From NCBI RefSeq assembly GCF_004919045.1, contig NZ_SWDW01000002.1, positions 124,001 through 188,000 of the forward strand: a DNA stretch of 64,000 bases, given 5' to 3'. Shown one piece after another: positions 46,001 through 57,338 of the stretch; position 1 is the stretch's first letter, and every line of letters begins with the position of its first letter. The notes beneath the pieces are model-generated. The model ran no database searches. It saw nothing but the letters and a program-made list of their open reading frames with translations, and was not told the origin of the DNA. Both the position numbers and the translations under genes were made by a program. This DNA is from Sinomonas albida (lineage in GTDB: Bacteria > Actinomycetota > Actinomycetes > Actinomycetales > Micrococcaceae).

Positions 46001-47217
46001 GCGGCCTTCACACACGCCGTGTCCGCGCACTCGGCGTCCGTGAGGACGCGCACCCGGGGGAGAAAGCGCGCCGCCAGGCTCAGCTCTAGGGGGCCGCCCG
46101 CGAGTACGGTCGTCAAACCCGACGCGGCGGGCAGCGACGCGAGCTGCAGGAGCAGGAATCGGACGAGGCCCTCGGCGTTCCGGCGGGGTCCCCTCAACGT
46201 CACGAGTCCGTCGAAGGGAACGACGACGGGCACCGAGCCGTGTTCGCGAACGAGGCTTTCGTGGGACGCCTCGACGACGACGTCGGCCGGTCGCGTTCCC
46301 GTGCCGACCCGCAGCATGACCACGTCCTCGGGGTCGCCCCGGGAGCCCGCTGTCTGGGTGCTGATCTCGTAGGCGTCGGGCGCGGCGCGCAGCCTGCGCG
46401 CCAGATCTTCGCCAACCGCCTTGGTCAGCTCCTGAGCGAACGTCCGCCGGGCCCGCCGACCCTCGGCCAGGGGGAGGAGCGCTGCGGCGGCCGAGACCCC
46501 CGACATTCCGAGGAACATCCACTGGCCCGTGAGGGCGGCCATGCCGACGCCGAGGACGAGCGGCACGGCGGCCATCGCAAGGAGTGCCAGCCGAGGACGC
46601 CCCCTGTCCGGTCGGGCGACGCGCAGCGGCTCGCCATGGGGGCGGCCCGCGGTCGCGTGCAGAGGTGATCCACCGGAGACCTCGAGGCTTCCCGTGGATG
46701 AGCCGAATCGAAGGAGCTGTCCCGTCACCACGGTCGCCGCGCGGATGCGTCGACCGTCGACCGCTGTCCCGTTGCCGCTTCCGGTGTCGAGGAGGCGGAC
46801 CGACGCCTCGGTCACGGCCAGACGGGCGTGTTCCCTCGACAGTTCGGGATCCGGGAGCGAGATCGTGCCTCGCTGCGCCTCGGGGCCGCGGCCCACCGTG
46901 TGTACGCCCCGGGGGAGCGCGAAGACCGAGCCCGCGGCCGGGCCGCTCCGGACGCCGAGGACGAGGGGCGCGTCGGACCGGCGCGGGGTGTGGGCCGCTT
47001 CGCCCGCGAGGAGTATCGCTCCGTTGCGGAGGGGCGGGGATCCAACGGTGAGTCCTGCGAGCGGCCGCCCCTCGACCATGATTCCCTGCGCGCCGAAGAG
47101 GCGGTCGAGCTCACCAGCCAGCTCGGTGCCGCTCGCTCCCCGGGCAATTGTCGCGACGAGCTCGTGGGTGGCGCGCCGCTCCCGATGAGGTGCGACGAGC
47201 GTGAAATGAAGTTCCAT
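43054..47217 (-). CDS. FHA domain - FtsK/SpoIIIE ATPase, EccC/EssC-like
   Basis: A 1387-residue protein. Residues 1-75 form a small beta-rich domain; 85-180 are an FHA domain with the phosphothreonine-binding residues GR (109-110), SREH (127-130) and GSGNGT (146-151); two transmembrane helices lie at about 208-229 and 233-251. Three ATPase modules follow. Module 1 has Walker A GTTGSGKS with Lys565 and Walker B IDEF with Asp666-Glu667. Module 2 is degenerate (GCGRGLG, Arg886). Module 3 has GTRHCGKTS with Lys1224 and LLIDDADHL. Between modules 2 and 3 is a linker of six exact-length 12-residue repeats (1107-1178). This is the layout of type VII secretion motors, but no WXG100 or other Ecc gene is near. 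I chose the ATG at 47217; the open frame to 47400 is less likely. Confidence 0.88.
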   Translation of the reverse strand: MELHFTLVAPHRERRATHELVATIARGASGTELAGELDRLFGAQGIMVEGRPLAGLTVGSPPLRNGAILLAGEAAHTPRRSDAPLVLGVRSGPAAGSVFALPRGVHTVGRGPEAQRGTISLPDPELSREHARLAVTEASVRLLDTGSGNGTAVDGRRIRAATVVTGQLLRFGSSTGSLEVSGGSPLHATAGRPHGEPLRVARPDRGRPRLALLAMAAVPLVLGVGMAALTGQWMFLGMSGVSAAAALLPLAEGRRARRTFAQELTKAVGEDLARRLRAAPDAYEISTQTAGSRGDPEDVVMLRVGTGTRPADVVVEASHESLVREHGSVPVVVPFDGLVTLRGPRRNAEGLVRFLLLQLASLPAASGLTTVLAGGPLELSLAARFLPRVRVLTDAECADTACVKAALTADPRCGLLVLPGLKPAASAAIVEAALALERPVVNAAGAADRQGLEIDLGSSPALLRSPGSESNVVADLVPPRAFATAARHLGSLGETDDGGALPRRCLLSDVVGLTEHDIAEAWARETATGSSMPVPLGLTQSGPLILDLAADGPHVLIAGTTGSGKSELLRSLIASAAASHSPRRLTFLFVDFKGGSGLEPLTGLPHCVGLVSDLAGEIDRTLISLRAEVVRRERLLAESGCADIIDYQRMPSGEREDLPRLALVIDEFRMLVDENPEALAEFLRIASIGRSLGLHLIMATQRPQGAVSADIRANVGSVIALRVVGEAESRDVIGSPRAASLPAEAPGRALLANGTRDPVEFQTASLGLAGEAARRRPLCVMEADQWLKGRPLPGDDSVPPTPAESAAGFVEGVQRAWEADGGRLPRRPLADPLPQMPGSPSPDPGPSVTLGIADLPHEQRTAVLDWTPETQGHLAFVGDPSAGCGRGLGAVVSRLAAAERSRYLYLLDADGSLARLCGHPRVGAYLRPDELRDAARLIARLAEEVSSRHGSDDPTLILGISGWGSWIAALRSNAYSATEDALIDVIRRGPTRRVVIVLSGSRDLVASRAFSELPSRLFFPWGTTEEARLGWPRAIGSVAPGRAIAAGAISGERHVAVQCFDALPAHQPEPSGLGAPPFRIRRLPTEVIAAQIAGPETCGNPRTLSVPTGVDEAPDTSAPTGVGQAPDPPVPTTVDQAPDNFLPTRVDETPDIPAPNGVDETPDTPVPAGVGQTPEPSLGPGTSPGPPSVLWLAVGVHGDDGETLAVPLAPQEVLLVVGTRHCGKTSFLNALPAMNRGAARWYRPDPKGAAGALGSSEAMASLEASVLAAARDSRAGQRAVLLIDDADHLTAKENRLLNEALDAGASVVATAGYSASLYRTCPISLRARDARSGIAIHPRASSDGDVFGVRLDPPGRVPPGRAIAVVDGRATDVQLGWLGKDRTSQSG
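43684..43899. repeat. 36-bp x 6 coding repeat in the FHA-FtsK gene
   Basis: Six consecutive 36-bp units on the minus strand encode 12-residue units of consensus P-T-G-V-D-E-A-P-D-x-x-x, for example PTGVDEAPDTSA and PNGVDETPDTPV. Unit length is constant while sequence has drifted. Confidence 0.9.
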
Positions 47218-47379
47218 GGCCCCCAACCCTTGCCTTCCTTCGGAGGATAGGCGGAGTCGGCTGGCTCTTGGCAGGCGGAGCTGGCATATGTGGACAACCG
47301 AGCCCACGAGGCTCGCACGGGTGGTCCCGCCGAGCGCCCGGGCTGCCGGCTGATTTCGGGGATCGCGGGGGCGCTCGGG

Positions 47380-47385
47380 TAGCCT
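47380..47385 (+). promoter_or_regulatory. possible -10 box TAGCCT of the galactan operon
   Basis: TAGCCT is 57 bases before the glf start in the divergent gap with the FHA-FtsK gene. No clear -35 box is seen. Confidence 0.35.
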
Positions 47386-47387
47386 AG

Positions 47388-50658
<3,271 letters not shown>

Positions 50659-50662
<4 letters not shown>

Positions 50663-51549
50663 CCGCCTCACCGGCTGCCGATCCCGAAGCTGGCCTGACC
50701 GCACCCGGGCGTGGCGGCGGCCTCAAGGACGTCTACAGGAACCGCTTTCTCCTGAAGCTCCTCGTGCGCAAAGAGGTTCGTGTTCGTTACCGGGGCTCGG
50801 CGTTGGGCATCGTATGGTCCTACATGAAGCCCGGCTTACAGTTCCTCGTCTTTTATGTGGCGCTCGGGTTGTTCCTGAACGTGCAAGGCTCTACGCCCAA
50901 CTATCCGATCTACCTCTTTGCGGGGATAATCCTGGTGAACTTCTTCACCGAGGCACTGGGCAACGCGACGAGATCGATTGTGGGCAACCGCGACCTCATC
51001 CGGAAAATCTACCTTCCGCGCGAGCTGTTTCCGGTGGCGAGCGTCTGGGTCTCGGGCGTGCATTTCCTGCCTCAGGTGCTGATTCTGATCGTTGTCTGCC
51101 TCTTTTTCGGGTGGGTCCCGACCTTGGGTTCGATTGCTGCGATCATCGGTGCCTTTGTGATCGTCGCGGTTCTGGCGGTCGGGCTCGGGCTCTTCTTCGG
51201 CGCGATCAACGTGTATTTCCGCGACTCCGAGAACCTGGTCGACCTGCTCATCATGATGGTGACTTGGGCTTCCCCCGTGCTCTACCTGTGGTCTCAGGTT
51301 GACCGCGTCCTGGGGCCCGCGTTCTGGGTCTACCAGCTCAACCCCATGACCGTGGGCGTGGAGGTCTTCCACTGGGCATTCTGGCGTCCGACGCTCGACG
51401 GCGCCCAACTCGCCTCTCCTGCCGCGGCCACGGTACCGGGTCTGTTCACCATCTGGTTCCCGCTCGCCGCCGTCGTGACTCTTGTCATGCTAGCCCTCGG
51501 GCAATGGGTGTTCGCCCGGCTTTCCGTCAAGTTTGCTCAGGAGCTGTGA
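50659..51549 (+). CDS. wzm: ABC-2 type polysaccharide export permease (Wzm/RfbD-like)
   Basis: A 296-residue six-helix ABC-2 permease: after a hydrophilic start come LLVRKEVRVRYRGSALGIVWSYMKPGLQF with its LGIVWSYMKP motif, FLVFYVALGLFLNVQ, YLFAGIILVNFFTEAL and the remaining helices. It would form the membrane channel that exports lipid-linked galactan made by the neighbouring transferases, like Rv3783. The ATG overlaps the previous stop by four bases and the ATPase gene begins immediately after its stop. Confidence 0.92.
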
Positions 51550-52314
51550 TTGACAGAGCATGCGGTCACGATGACGACGGCGATCGCCGTCGAGAACGTG
51601 GGTAAGCAATTTGTATTGCGCCACACCCGTTCCCTCAAGGAAGCACTCATGTGGCTGATTCGAGGGCGGCGCGGAGACATCTCGCGAAAGTTCGATGCGC
51701 TCAAGGACGTGTCGCTCCGCGTCGAGGAGGGTGAGACAGTAGCCCTCCTCGGTCTCAACGGCTCGGGCAAGTCCACATTGCTCAAGCTCATTTCCGGCGT
51801 GCTGCAGCCCGACGGCGGCTCTGTCCGAACTCGCGGCCGAGTGGCCGGGTTGATCGAGGTGGGCGCCGGATTCCACCATGACCTGAGCGGCCGGGACAAC
51901 GTCTACCTCAACGGCGCGATTCTGGGGATGACCGAGAAGCAGATCGATGCGATGTTCGATTCGATCGTTGAATTCTCTGAGATCGGCGAGTTCATCGATA
52001 CCGAGGTCAAGTTCTATTCGTCTGGGATGTACTTGCGCTTGGCCTTCAGCATCGCCGTTCACACGGATCCGGAGGTATTCCTCATCGATGAGATCCTCGC
52101 CGTAGGCGATGAGCCGTTCCAGAGGAAGTGCATCGCTAAGATCAAGGAGCTCGCCGACGCGGGTAAGACCCTCTTCGTCGTGAGCCACGATTTGGACTTG
52201 GTGTCGACGGTCTGCGAACGTGGTGTGCTGCTTGAACACGGCCGGGTCGTGATGGACGGCGAGGTACATGACGTCGTGGCCGAACTGCGTCGTCGCAGTG
52301 TGGCTGCATCGTGA
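51550..52314 (+). CDS. wzt: ABC-type polysaccharide export ATPase (Wzt/RfbE-like)
   Basis: A 254-residue ATPase: Walker A LGLNGSGKST, the short signature YSSGMYLRLAFSIA typical of polysaccharide exporters, Walker B FLIDEILAVGD and the switch His in VVSHDLDL. It lacks the C-terminal carbohydrate-binding domain of O-antigen Wzt proteins, so chain-end recognition must be done elsewhere. A TTG start directly after the permease stop is supported by AGGAG 7 bases upstream; an ATG at 51571 is the alternative. Confidence 0.92.
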   Translation: MTEHAVTMTTAIAVENVGKQFVLRHTRSLKEALMWLIRGRRGDISRKFDALKDVSLRVEEGETVALLGLNGSGKSTLLKLISGVLQPDGGSVRTRGRVAGLIEVGAGFHHDLSGRDNVYLNGAILGMTEKQIDAMFDSIVEFSEIGEFIDTEVKFYSSGMYLRLAFSIAVHTDPEVFLIDEILAVGDEPFQRKCIAKIKELADAGKTLFVVSHDLDLVSTVCERGVLLEHGRVVMDGEVHDVVAELRRRSVAAS

Positions 52315-52341
52315 TCCGGTGACGGAAAGGGACAAGAACTC

Positions 52342-54318
52342 GTGACGTGGATCAGCGCCACACCCGCCCTGCTCACCGCTGCTTTGGTTCTGGTGCTTCC
52401 GGGGGCGGTGTTTGGCTGGAGCCTGCGGCTTCGTGGGGTTGAACTCTACGCCTTGGCGCCCCTGCTTTCGGCCTCGATCGTTGCGGTAGGGGCCATTCTG
52501 TGCGGCGCGGTTCATATCACATGGAATCCCCTGGCCCTGGCAGCTAGCACTGCACTCGTGAGCGCGATTGGGTTGCTCGTGACCCGCCCGGGGGAAAAGC
52601 CTGTCTTCACCAGCTACAGCGACTCGCTGAGACGGGCGGCGCCGGCTGCTCTCGGGCTGTTGGTTGGAGCGGCGCTCCTGGGGTCGGCCATGATGCGTGT
52701 GTTCGGCGCCCCCGACCACATTTCCCAGACGACAGACAACATCTTTCACCTCAACGCGATTCGCTACATCATGGACACTGGGTCGGCCTCGTCGCTGACA
52801 GTCGGCCAGATGACCGGAATCTCCTTCTATCCCGCGGTGTGGCATGCCTTCGGCGCGCTCATCGTCCAGCTTTCCGGAGCCTCAATCCCCGTGGCCGCGT
52901 CGTCGCTGACCATCGCGATCGCCGCCATCGTCTGGCCCTCCGGCGTCTTGTACCTCGCCCGGCAGGCGCTCCCCGATTCCCGTATCGCTTCGCTGGCAGC
53001 AGGAATCGTTGCGGCGGGATATCCGGCTCATCCGATCCTGCTCGCGATGTGGGGCGTCCTCTACCCAAATCAGTACTCAATCTCACTCCTTCCGGCCATG
53101 CTCGCACTCGTGGTGCGCGGCTTCGGCCTTGGCGCGGAACGGGATCGCCTCGGCAGGGTGTTCGTGCTGTTGGGCCTTGGCGCACCTGGGTTGGCGCTAG
53201 CTCACCCGGGCGCGGCGATGGCGCTCGTCGCGTTTGCTTGGCCTCTTGTCGTCATGGCCGCGCCGGCTTTCCGCCGCTGGCTCTTGGCTCGAGGCTGGAG
53301 GGCCGGGCTCAGCACCTCTGTCGTCGTCACAGGGCTGGCGCTACTCGCCGCGGCCACCATCTACGTGTGGAATGCGCTTCGTCCGGATCCAGAATTGGCG
53401 CAGGGTCCGCCCCTCCAGACGATGGCTCAGGCGCTCGGGCAAATTTTCCTCGGGGCTCCGATGGGCGCTTCGGTCGGCGGAATGGTCACCGTTGCGTTCG
53501 TTGTCGGGTGCGTGGCCATTGCGCGAGGGTACGTGCGTCCTTGGCCTATTGGTGCGTTCGCAGCCGCGGCCTTCCTCTTCGTCGCAGTGTCTTCATTCGA
53601 CCGTGTTCCCTTCCGGGAGTTCTTCACGGGAGTCTGGTACAACGACGCGTTCCGTTTGGCGGCCCAGCTTCCGGTCGTGATGGCGCCCATTGCGCTGGTC
53701 GGATTGGACGTCATGATTCCCTGGTTGTCGGGACTGGTCGACCGGGCCGCCGCCAAGACACGAGCAATGCCGGGGCTTCGCCTGCTCGCTGTGATGCCGG
53801 CCGGACGGAGGGCATCGGCGGTGACATTGATCGTTCTGGTCCTCGTCGCGGCAGACGGTCAGATCGGCAACATCAGGCAGGCCGTCTGGGATGCCCAGCC
53901 GCGGTACTTTCTGAATTCCCAGTCGGAACTACTCTCTTCGGACGAGAGACAGGTTCTCGAAAGACTAGACCAACACGTGCCGGCGTCGGACGTGATCGCG
54001 GGCAACCCGTGGACAGGAACCGCCTTTGCCTACGCGTATGCGGGCCGCCGGACACTCGAACTCCACGTCTACACAAACGCTAGCGATGATGTCCGGCTCA
54101 TCGATTCAAGCTTGCGCTCGGCTCGCACGATGCCGGCCGTGTGCGACGCGGTGCGACGGCTTGGCGTTCGGTACGTGCTTGACTTCGGGCTCAATGAGTT
54201 TCATGGATACCATCACGACTACGCCGGTCTCTACCACCTCGACGAGGACGGATTGGCCAAGGTCATTGACCGTCAAGGGGACGCGAAATTGTTGCAGCTT
54301 ACGGTTTGCGGGCTCTGA
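52342..54318 (+). CDS. multi-pass membrane protein, DUF6541-type (GT-C-like), first copy
   Basis: A 658-residue protein with about 12-14 hydrophobic helices and a C-terminal soluble part of about 150 residues. The first large outer loop has APDHISQTTDNIFHLNAIR, with the acid/His pair expected in GT-C type glycosyltransferases. The C-terminal part has GNPWTGTAFAYAYAGRRTLE and RLGVRYVLDFG. Both are conserved in the next gene, its paralogue. A role in transferring lipid-linked sugars, or in handling the polymer, outside the membrane is inferred. GTG start with AAGGGA upstream; 27 bp after wzt. Confidence 0.75.
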   Translation: MTWISATPALLTAALVLVLPGAVFGWSLRLRGVELYALAPLLSASIVAVGAILCGAVHITWNPLALAASTALVSAIGLLVTRPGEKPVFTSYSDSLRRAAPAALGLLVGAALLGSAMMRVFGAPDHISQTTDNIFHLNAIRYIMDTGSASSLTVGQMTGISFYPAVWHAFGALIVQLSGASIPVAASSLTIAIAAIVWPSGVLYLARQALPDSRIASLAAGIVAAGYPAHPILLAMWGVLYPNQYSISLLPAMLALVVRGFGLGAERDRLGRVFVLLGLGAPGLALAHPGAAMALVAFAWPLVVMAAPAFRRWLLARGWRAGLSTSVVVTGLALLAAATIYVWNALRPDPELAQGPPLQTMAQALGQIFLGAPMGASVGGMVTVAFVVGCVAIARGYVRPWPIGAFAAAAFLFVAVSSFDRVPFREFFTGVWYNDAFRLAAQLPVVMAPIALVGLDVMIPWLSGLVDRAAAKTRAMPGLRLLAVMPAGRRASAVTLIVLVLVAADGQIGNIRQAVWDAQPRYFLNSQSELLSSDERQVLERLDQHVPASDVIAGNPWTGTAFAYAYAGRRTLELHVYTNASDDVRLIDSSLRSARTMPAVCDAVRRLGVRYVLDFGLNEFHGYHHDYAGLYHLDEDGLAKVIDRQGDAKLLQLTVCGL

Positions 54319-54366
54319 TTGATGAAGGCGAAGCCGAGCAGGTTCGGCAGGTAGGCGGTCGATAAC

Positions 54367-56298
54367 GTGGAATGGCTGAGTGTGGTTCCTGGCGTGCTGG
54401 CGGCCTTGGCCGTGACGCTCGTCCCGGGGCTCCTCGTGGCATGGGCAGTTGGCCTTCGAGGGCTCAGCATGACGGCAATTGCGCCCATCTTCACCGCAAC
54501 GGCGGCCGTCGTTGGAGCGATCATTGCGGGTGCTGCCCATGTGCCTTGGGGTCCTCTGCCACTGGTGGCGACTGCGGTGGTTCTTGCGGCAGCCATCTTT
54601 GGAATGCGTCGACTGACCACGGGACGGCGGCTGTGGGCGACGACGTCGGGCATCCTTCGCACGGAGCGGGCGCTGCCTTCCAGATCCGAGATGATCGGTA
54701 TCACGATCGGGGCGGTTGGAGAGATCGTACTGCTCTCCTACGTTTGGGGTCGGCCGGATCACGTTTCGCAGACCATCGATGCGGTCTTCCATCTCAACGC
54801 TATTCGATGGATTGAGGTAACGGGATCAGCGTCCAGCTTCACGGTTGGTCAGGTCGACGGCAGCGGCTTCTATCCAGCGGGGTGGCATGCACTCGTCTCG
54901 GCAACGGCGCAGCTGGCTGGCCTATCTCCGGCCGTGGCGGTCTACTGCTCGAGTGTGGCCTTTGCTGCCGCCGTGTGGGTTCCGGGCTGTGTCTATCTGA
55001 CACAGCAGATTGCTGGTACGAGGACCGCAGTCTCGATCGTCGCTGGCGTGGCTTCGATGGCGTTCGGCGCCTTCCCGATACTCCTTCTTGACTTTGGGGT
55101 GCTGTATCCCAACATGCTGGTGGTCGCCATGCTCCCGGCCTTCCTCGCTTTCGTCGCACAGGCGCTCGGGGTCTCAGCCGCCCCAGTCCTCTCGCGCAGA
55201 CTGGCCTGGTTCGTTCTGCTTATCGGTGTGATAGGTCTCGTCCTGGTTCATCCATCGGGGCTCCACGCGGTCGTGGCCTTCGGCTGGCCGATGCTGATCG
55301 TGGCTCTCTGGCGGGCCTGGAAGCGGCGCCGCGACCTGGGCAGCAAGATGTGGCCGCTTGGGGCGATTCTCCTAGGCGGAGTCATGCTCACGGCGCTGCT
55401 GTGGTTGGTTGTCCACCCCAACCCGGCGACTTACTGGGATCCCCTGCAAACTCGAGCCCAGGCGATAGGGGAGTCGCTCGCTGTGGCTCCCCTTGGCGAA
55501 TCGTCCAGTCCTCTGACTGCGGTTTTCGTGATCGTGGGGGCGCTCGTGCTCTTCCGAGCCCGGCGAGCGGCATGGGCGGCGGGAGCGGTCCTTGTGGCCC
55601 TCTATCTCTTCGTCAATGTCAGCGCGTATGACGCGATGCCGTTCCGTCGTAGCGTCACGGGACCCTGGTACAACGACTCCTACAGGCTGGCCGCGCTGCT
55701 GCCCGTCGCTGTAGTACCGGTTGTCGCTGTATCCGTTGTGTGGCTCGGAGAGCGCTTCGCGGCTCAACGCTGGATTCGGAGCCGTCGATGGACATCGGTG
55801 CCAGCCGCCGTGTGTCTCGTCTGTGCAGTGTTCGTTGTCGGACAGGCTCCGAACGTTGTATCCGCTGTGACAAAGGCCAGGGGTAACTACGATCTGAGTT
55901 ACGCGTCGCCGCTGCTGTCGGCCGATGAGGCGAAACTGTTGAGTCGCCTACCTCAAGACGTGCCGCCGGGCGCAACGATCATAGGCAACCCGTGGACAGG
56001 CACATCGCTCGCGTTCGCGCTCGCGGACCGCCGGACGGTCCAGCTTCATCTCTTGTCCTCGATCACGCCGGACGCGGACCTCCTGGCTCATTCGTTGCGG
56101 TATGCAGAGACCAATCCGGCCGTCTGCCAAGCCGTGAAGCGCCTCGGCGTCTCGTACGTCCTCGACTTCGGCACGAACGAAATCGCAGGCGGGAAGCATG
56201 ACTACGACGGGCTCCGATTCCTGGACTCGGACGGCGTTGCGAAGGTTGTCGATGAGGTGGGGGACGCGAGGCTGCTCCGAATTACCGCCTGCAGTTGA
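54367..56298 (+). CDS. multi-pass membrane protein, DUF6541-type (GT-C-like), second copy
   Basis: A 643-residue paralogue of the preceding gene, arranged in tandem 48 bp downstream. It shares the outer-loop motif RPDHVSQTIDAVFHLNAIR, the VGQVDGSGFYPAGWHAL segment (VGQMTGISFYPAVWHAF in the first copy) and the C-terminal GNPWTGTSLAFALADRRTV and RLGVSYVLDFG. Helix number and length are the same, so both probably have the same fold with different substrates or steps. GTG start after AGGTAGG. The operon may end here, because the next gene has its own -10-like box. Confidence 0.75.
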   Translation: MEWLSVVPGVLAALAVTLVPGLLVAWAVGLRGLSMTAIAPIFTATAAVVGAIIAGAAHVPWGPLPLVATAVVLAAAIFGMRRLTTGRRLWATTSGILRTERALPSRSEMIGITIGAVGEIVLLSYVWGRPDHVSQTIDAVFHLNAIRWIEVTGSASSFTVGQVDGSGFYPAGWHALVSATAQLAGLSPAVAVYCSSVAFAAAVWVPGCVYLTQQIAGTRTAVSIVAGVASMAFGAFPILLLDFGVLYPNMLVVAMLPAFLAFVAQALGVSAAPVLSRRLAWFVLLIGVIGLVLVHPSGLHAVVAFGWPMLIVALWRAWKRRRDLGSKMWPLGAILLGGVMLTALLWLVVHPNPATYWDPLQTRAQAIGESLAVAPLGESSSPLTAVFVIVGALVLFRARRAAWAAGAVLVALYLFVNVSAYDAMPFRRSVTGPWYNDSYRLAALLPVAVVPVVAVSVVWLGERFAAQRWIRSRRWTSVPAAVCLVCAVFVVGQAPNVVSAVTKARGNYDLSYASPLLSADEAKLLSRLPQDVPPGATIIGNPWTGTSLAFALADRRTVQLHLLSSITPDADLLAHSLRYAETNPAVCQAVKRLGVSYVLDFGTNEIAGGKHDYDGLRFLDSDGVAKVVDEVGDARLLRITACS

Positions 56299-56337
56299 CG
56301 GCCCCACGGGCGTCCCGGGACGGCCAAACGGGTTTGC

Positions 56338-56343
56338 TAGTGT
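56338..56343 (+). promoter_or_regulatory. possible -10 box TAGTGT before the GlfT1-like gene
   Basis: TAGTGT lies 73 bases before the TTG start in a 118-bp gap. It is the best -10 candidate; the -35 is unclear. Confidence 0.35.
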
Positions 56344-56416
56344 GAGTCATCGATGTAGCCGTCGGAGTGCCGGCCTCGCGAGGATGAGCTCCAAACGTGT
56401 GTGAAAGAGGGAAGAA

Positions 56417-57328
56417 TTGACTGTTGCCGCCGTGGTGGTCTCCTTCAACCGCAGGGACTTGTTGCGCAAGTGCCTCGCGTCTCTGGAGGCGCAGGGAGCT
56501 AGCCTCGATGAAATCATCGTCGTTGACAACGGTTCGACCGACGGCAGCCCTGAAGTGATTCGGTCCGAGTTTCCGGACGCCTTCTTGTTCGAAACGGGCG
56601 CTAACCTTGGCGGCGCGGGCGGCTTTGCCTGGGGCGTGGAGATCGCGTCGGAACGCGGCCATGACTTCGCATGGCTCATGGATGACGACGCCGAGCCAGC
56701 CGAACACAGCCTTGCGCCGCTGCTTGAGGTCGCCTCCAACGCTAACCTGAGGCCTGGCTTTGTGGCGTCTCGGGTGACGGACGAATCTGGAACGCAATCC
56801 AATCCGGGGCACCCGGCCGTTGTGGATCCGGATGCACAGCACCAAATCGCGGCAAGTGCCGAAGGCTGCGTCGCAGTTACACAGGCAACCTTCGTGGGGG
56901 TTCTCGTCAATCTCGAGTACGCACGGAAGATGGCTCTCCCGTACGCTGACTTCTTCATCTGGTTCGATGACGCCGAGTACACGAGACGGCTTGCGCTGCA
57001 GTCGTTGGGTTTGTACGTTCCTGCGAGCATTGTGCGCCATCCTGCAAAGCCTGCTAACCCCGATATGGCGGGCCGGCTTTTCTATTATGTGCGAAACCAC
57101 ATTTGGCTGAGCAAGCTCTACCAAGGCTCGGACAGATTCGAGGGAAATGCGATGTTGAAGGCTTTGCGAGTCCTTGGATTTGCACTGACGATCTTCGCTG
57201 ACTCGCGATCCAAGAAGCTCTGGGCGACGTCGCTTGCGCGTGGGCTCTGGGAGGGACTCATGCGCACCCCACGCCGCGTCATGCCCGGGGAGCTCAGGGC
57301 TACGTCAGTCGCTCCGGTGACTCGCTGA
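56417..57328 (+). CDS. family-2 galactofuranosyltransferase, GlfT1-like
   Basis: A 303-residue GT-A transferase, the same length as mycobacterial GlfT1, which adds the first galactofuranose units to the lipid-linked primer. Motifs: VVVSFNRRDLLRKCLASL at the N-terminus, VVDNGSTDGSP, NLGGAGGFAWG as in GlfT proteins, the metal triad in WLMDDDAEP, and FFIWFDDAEYTRRLAL with the catalytic acid. TTG start with GAGGGAAGA upstream. Its stop is 10 bp from the convergent transferase gene. Assignment to GlfT1 rests on motif style and the glf operon next door. Confidence 0.8.
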   Translation: MTVAAVVVSFNRRDLLRKCLASLEAQGASLDEIIVVDNGSTDGSPEVIRSEFPDAFLFETGANLGGAGGFAWGVEIASERGHDFAWLMDDDAEPAEHSLAPLLEVASNANLRPGFVASRVTDESGTQSNPGHPAVVDPDAQHQIAASAEGCVAVTQATFVGVLVNLEYARKMALPYADFFIWFDDAEYTRRLALQSLGLYVPASIVRHPAKPANPDMAGRLFYYVRNHIWLSKLYQGSDRFEGNAMLKALRVLGFALTIFADSRSKKLWATSLARGLWEGLMRTPRRVMPGELRATSVAPVTR

Positions 57329-57338
57329 TCCGGGCTCT

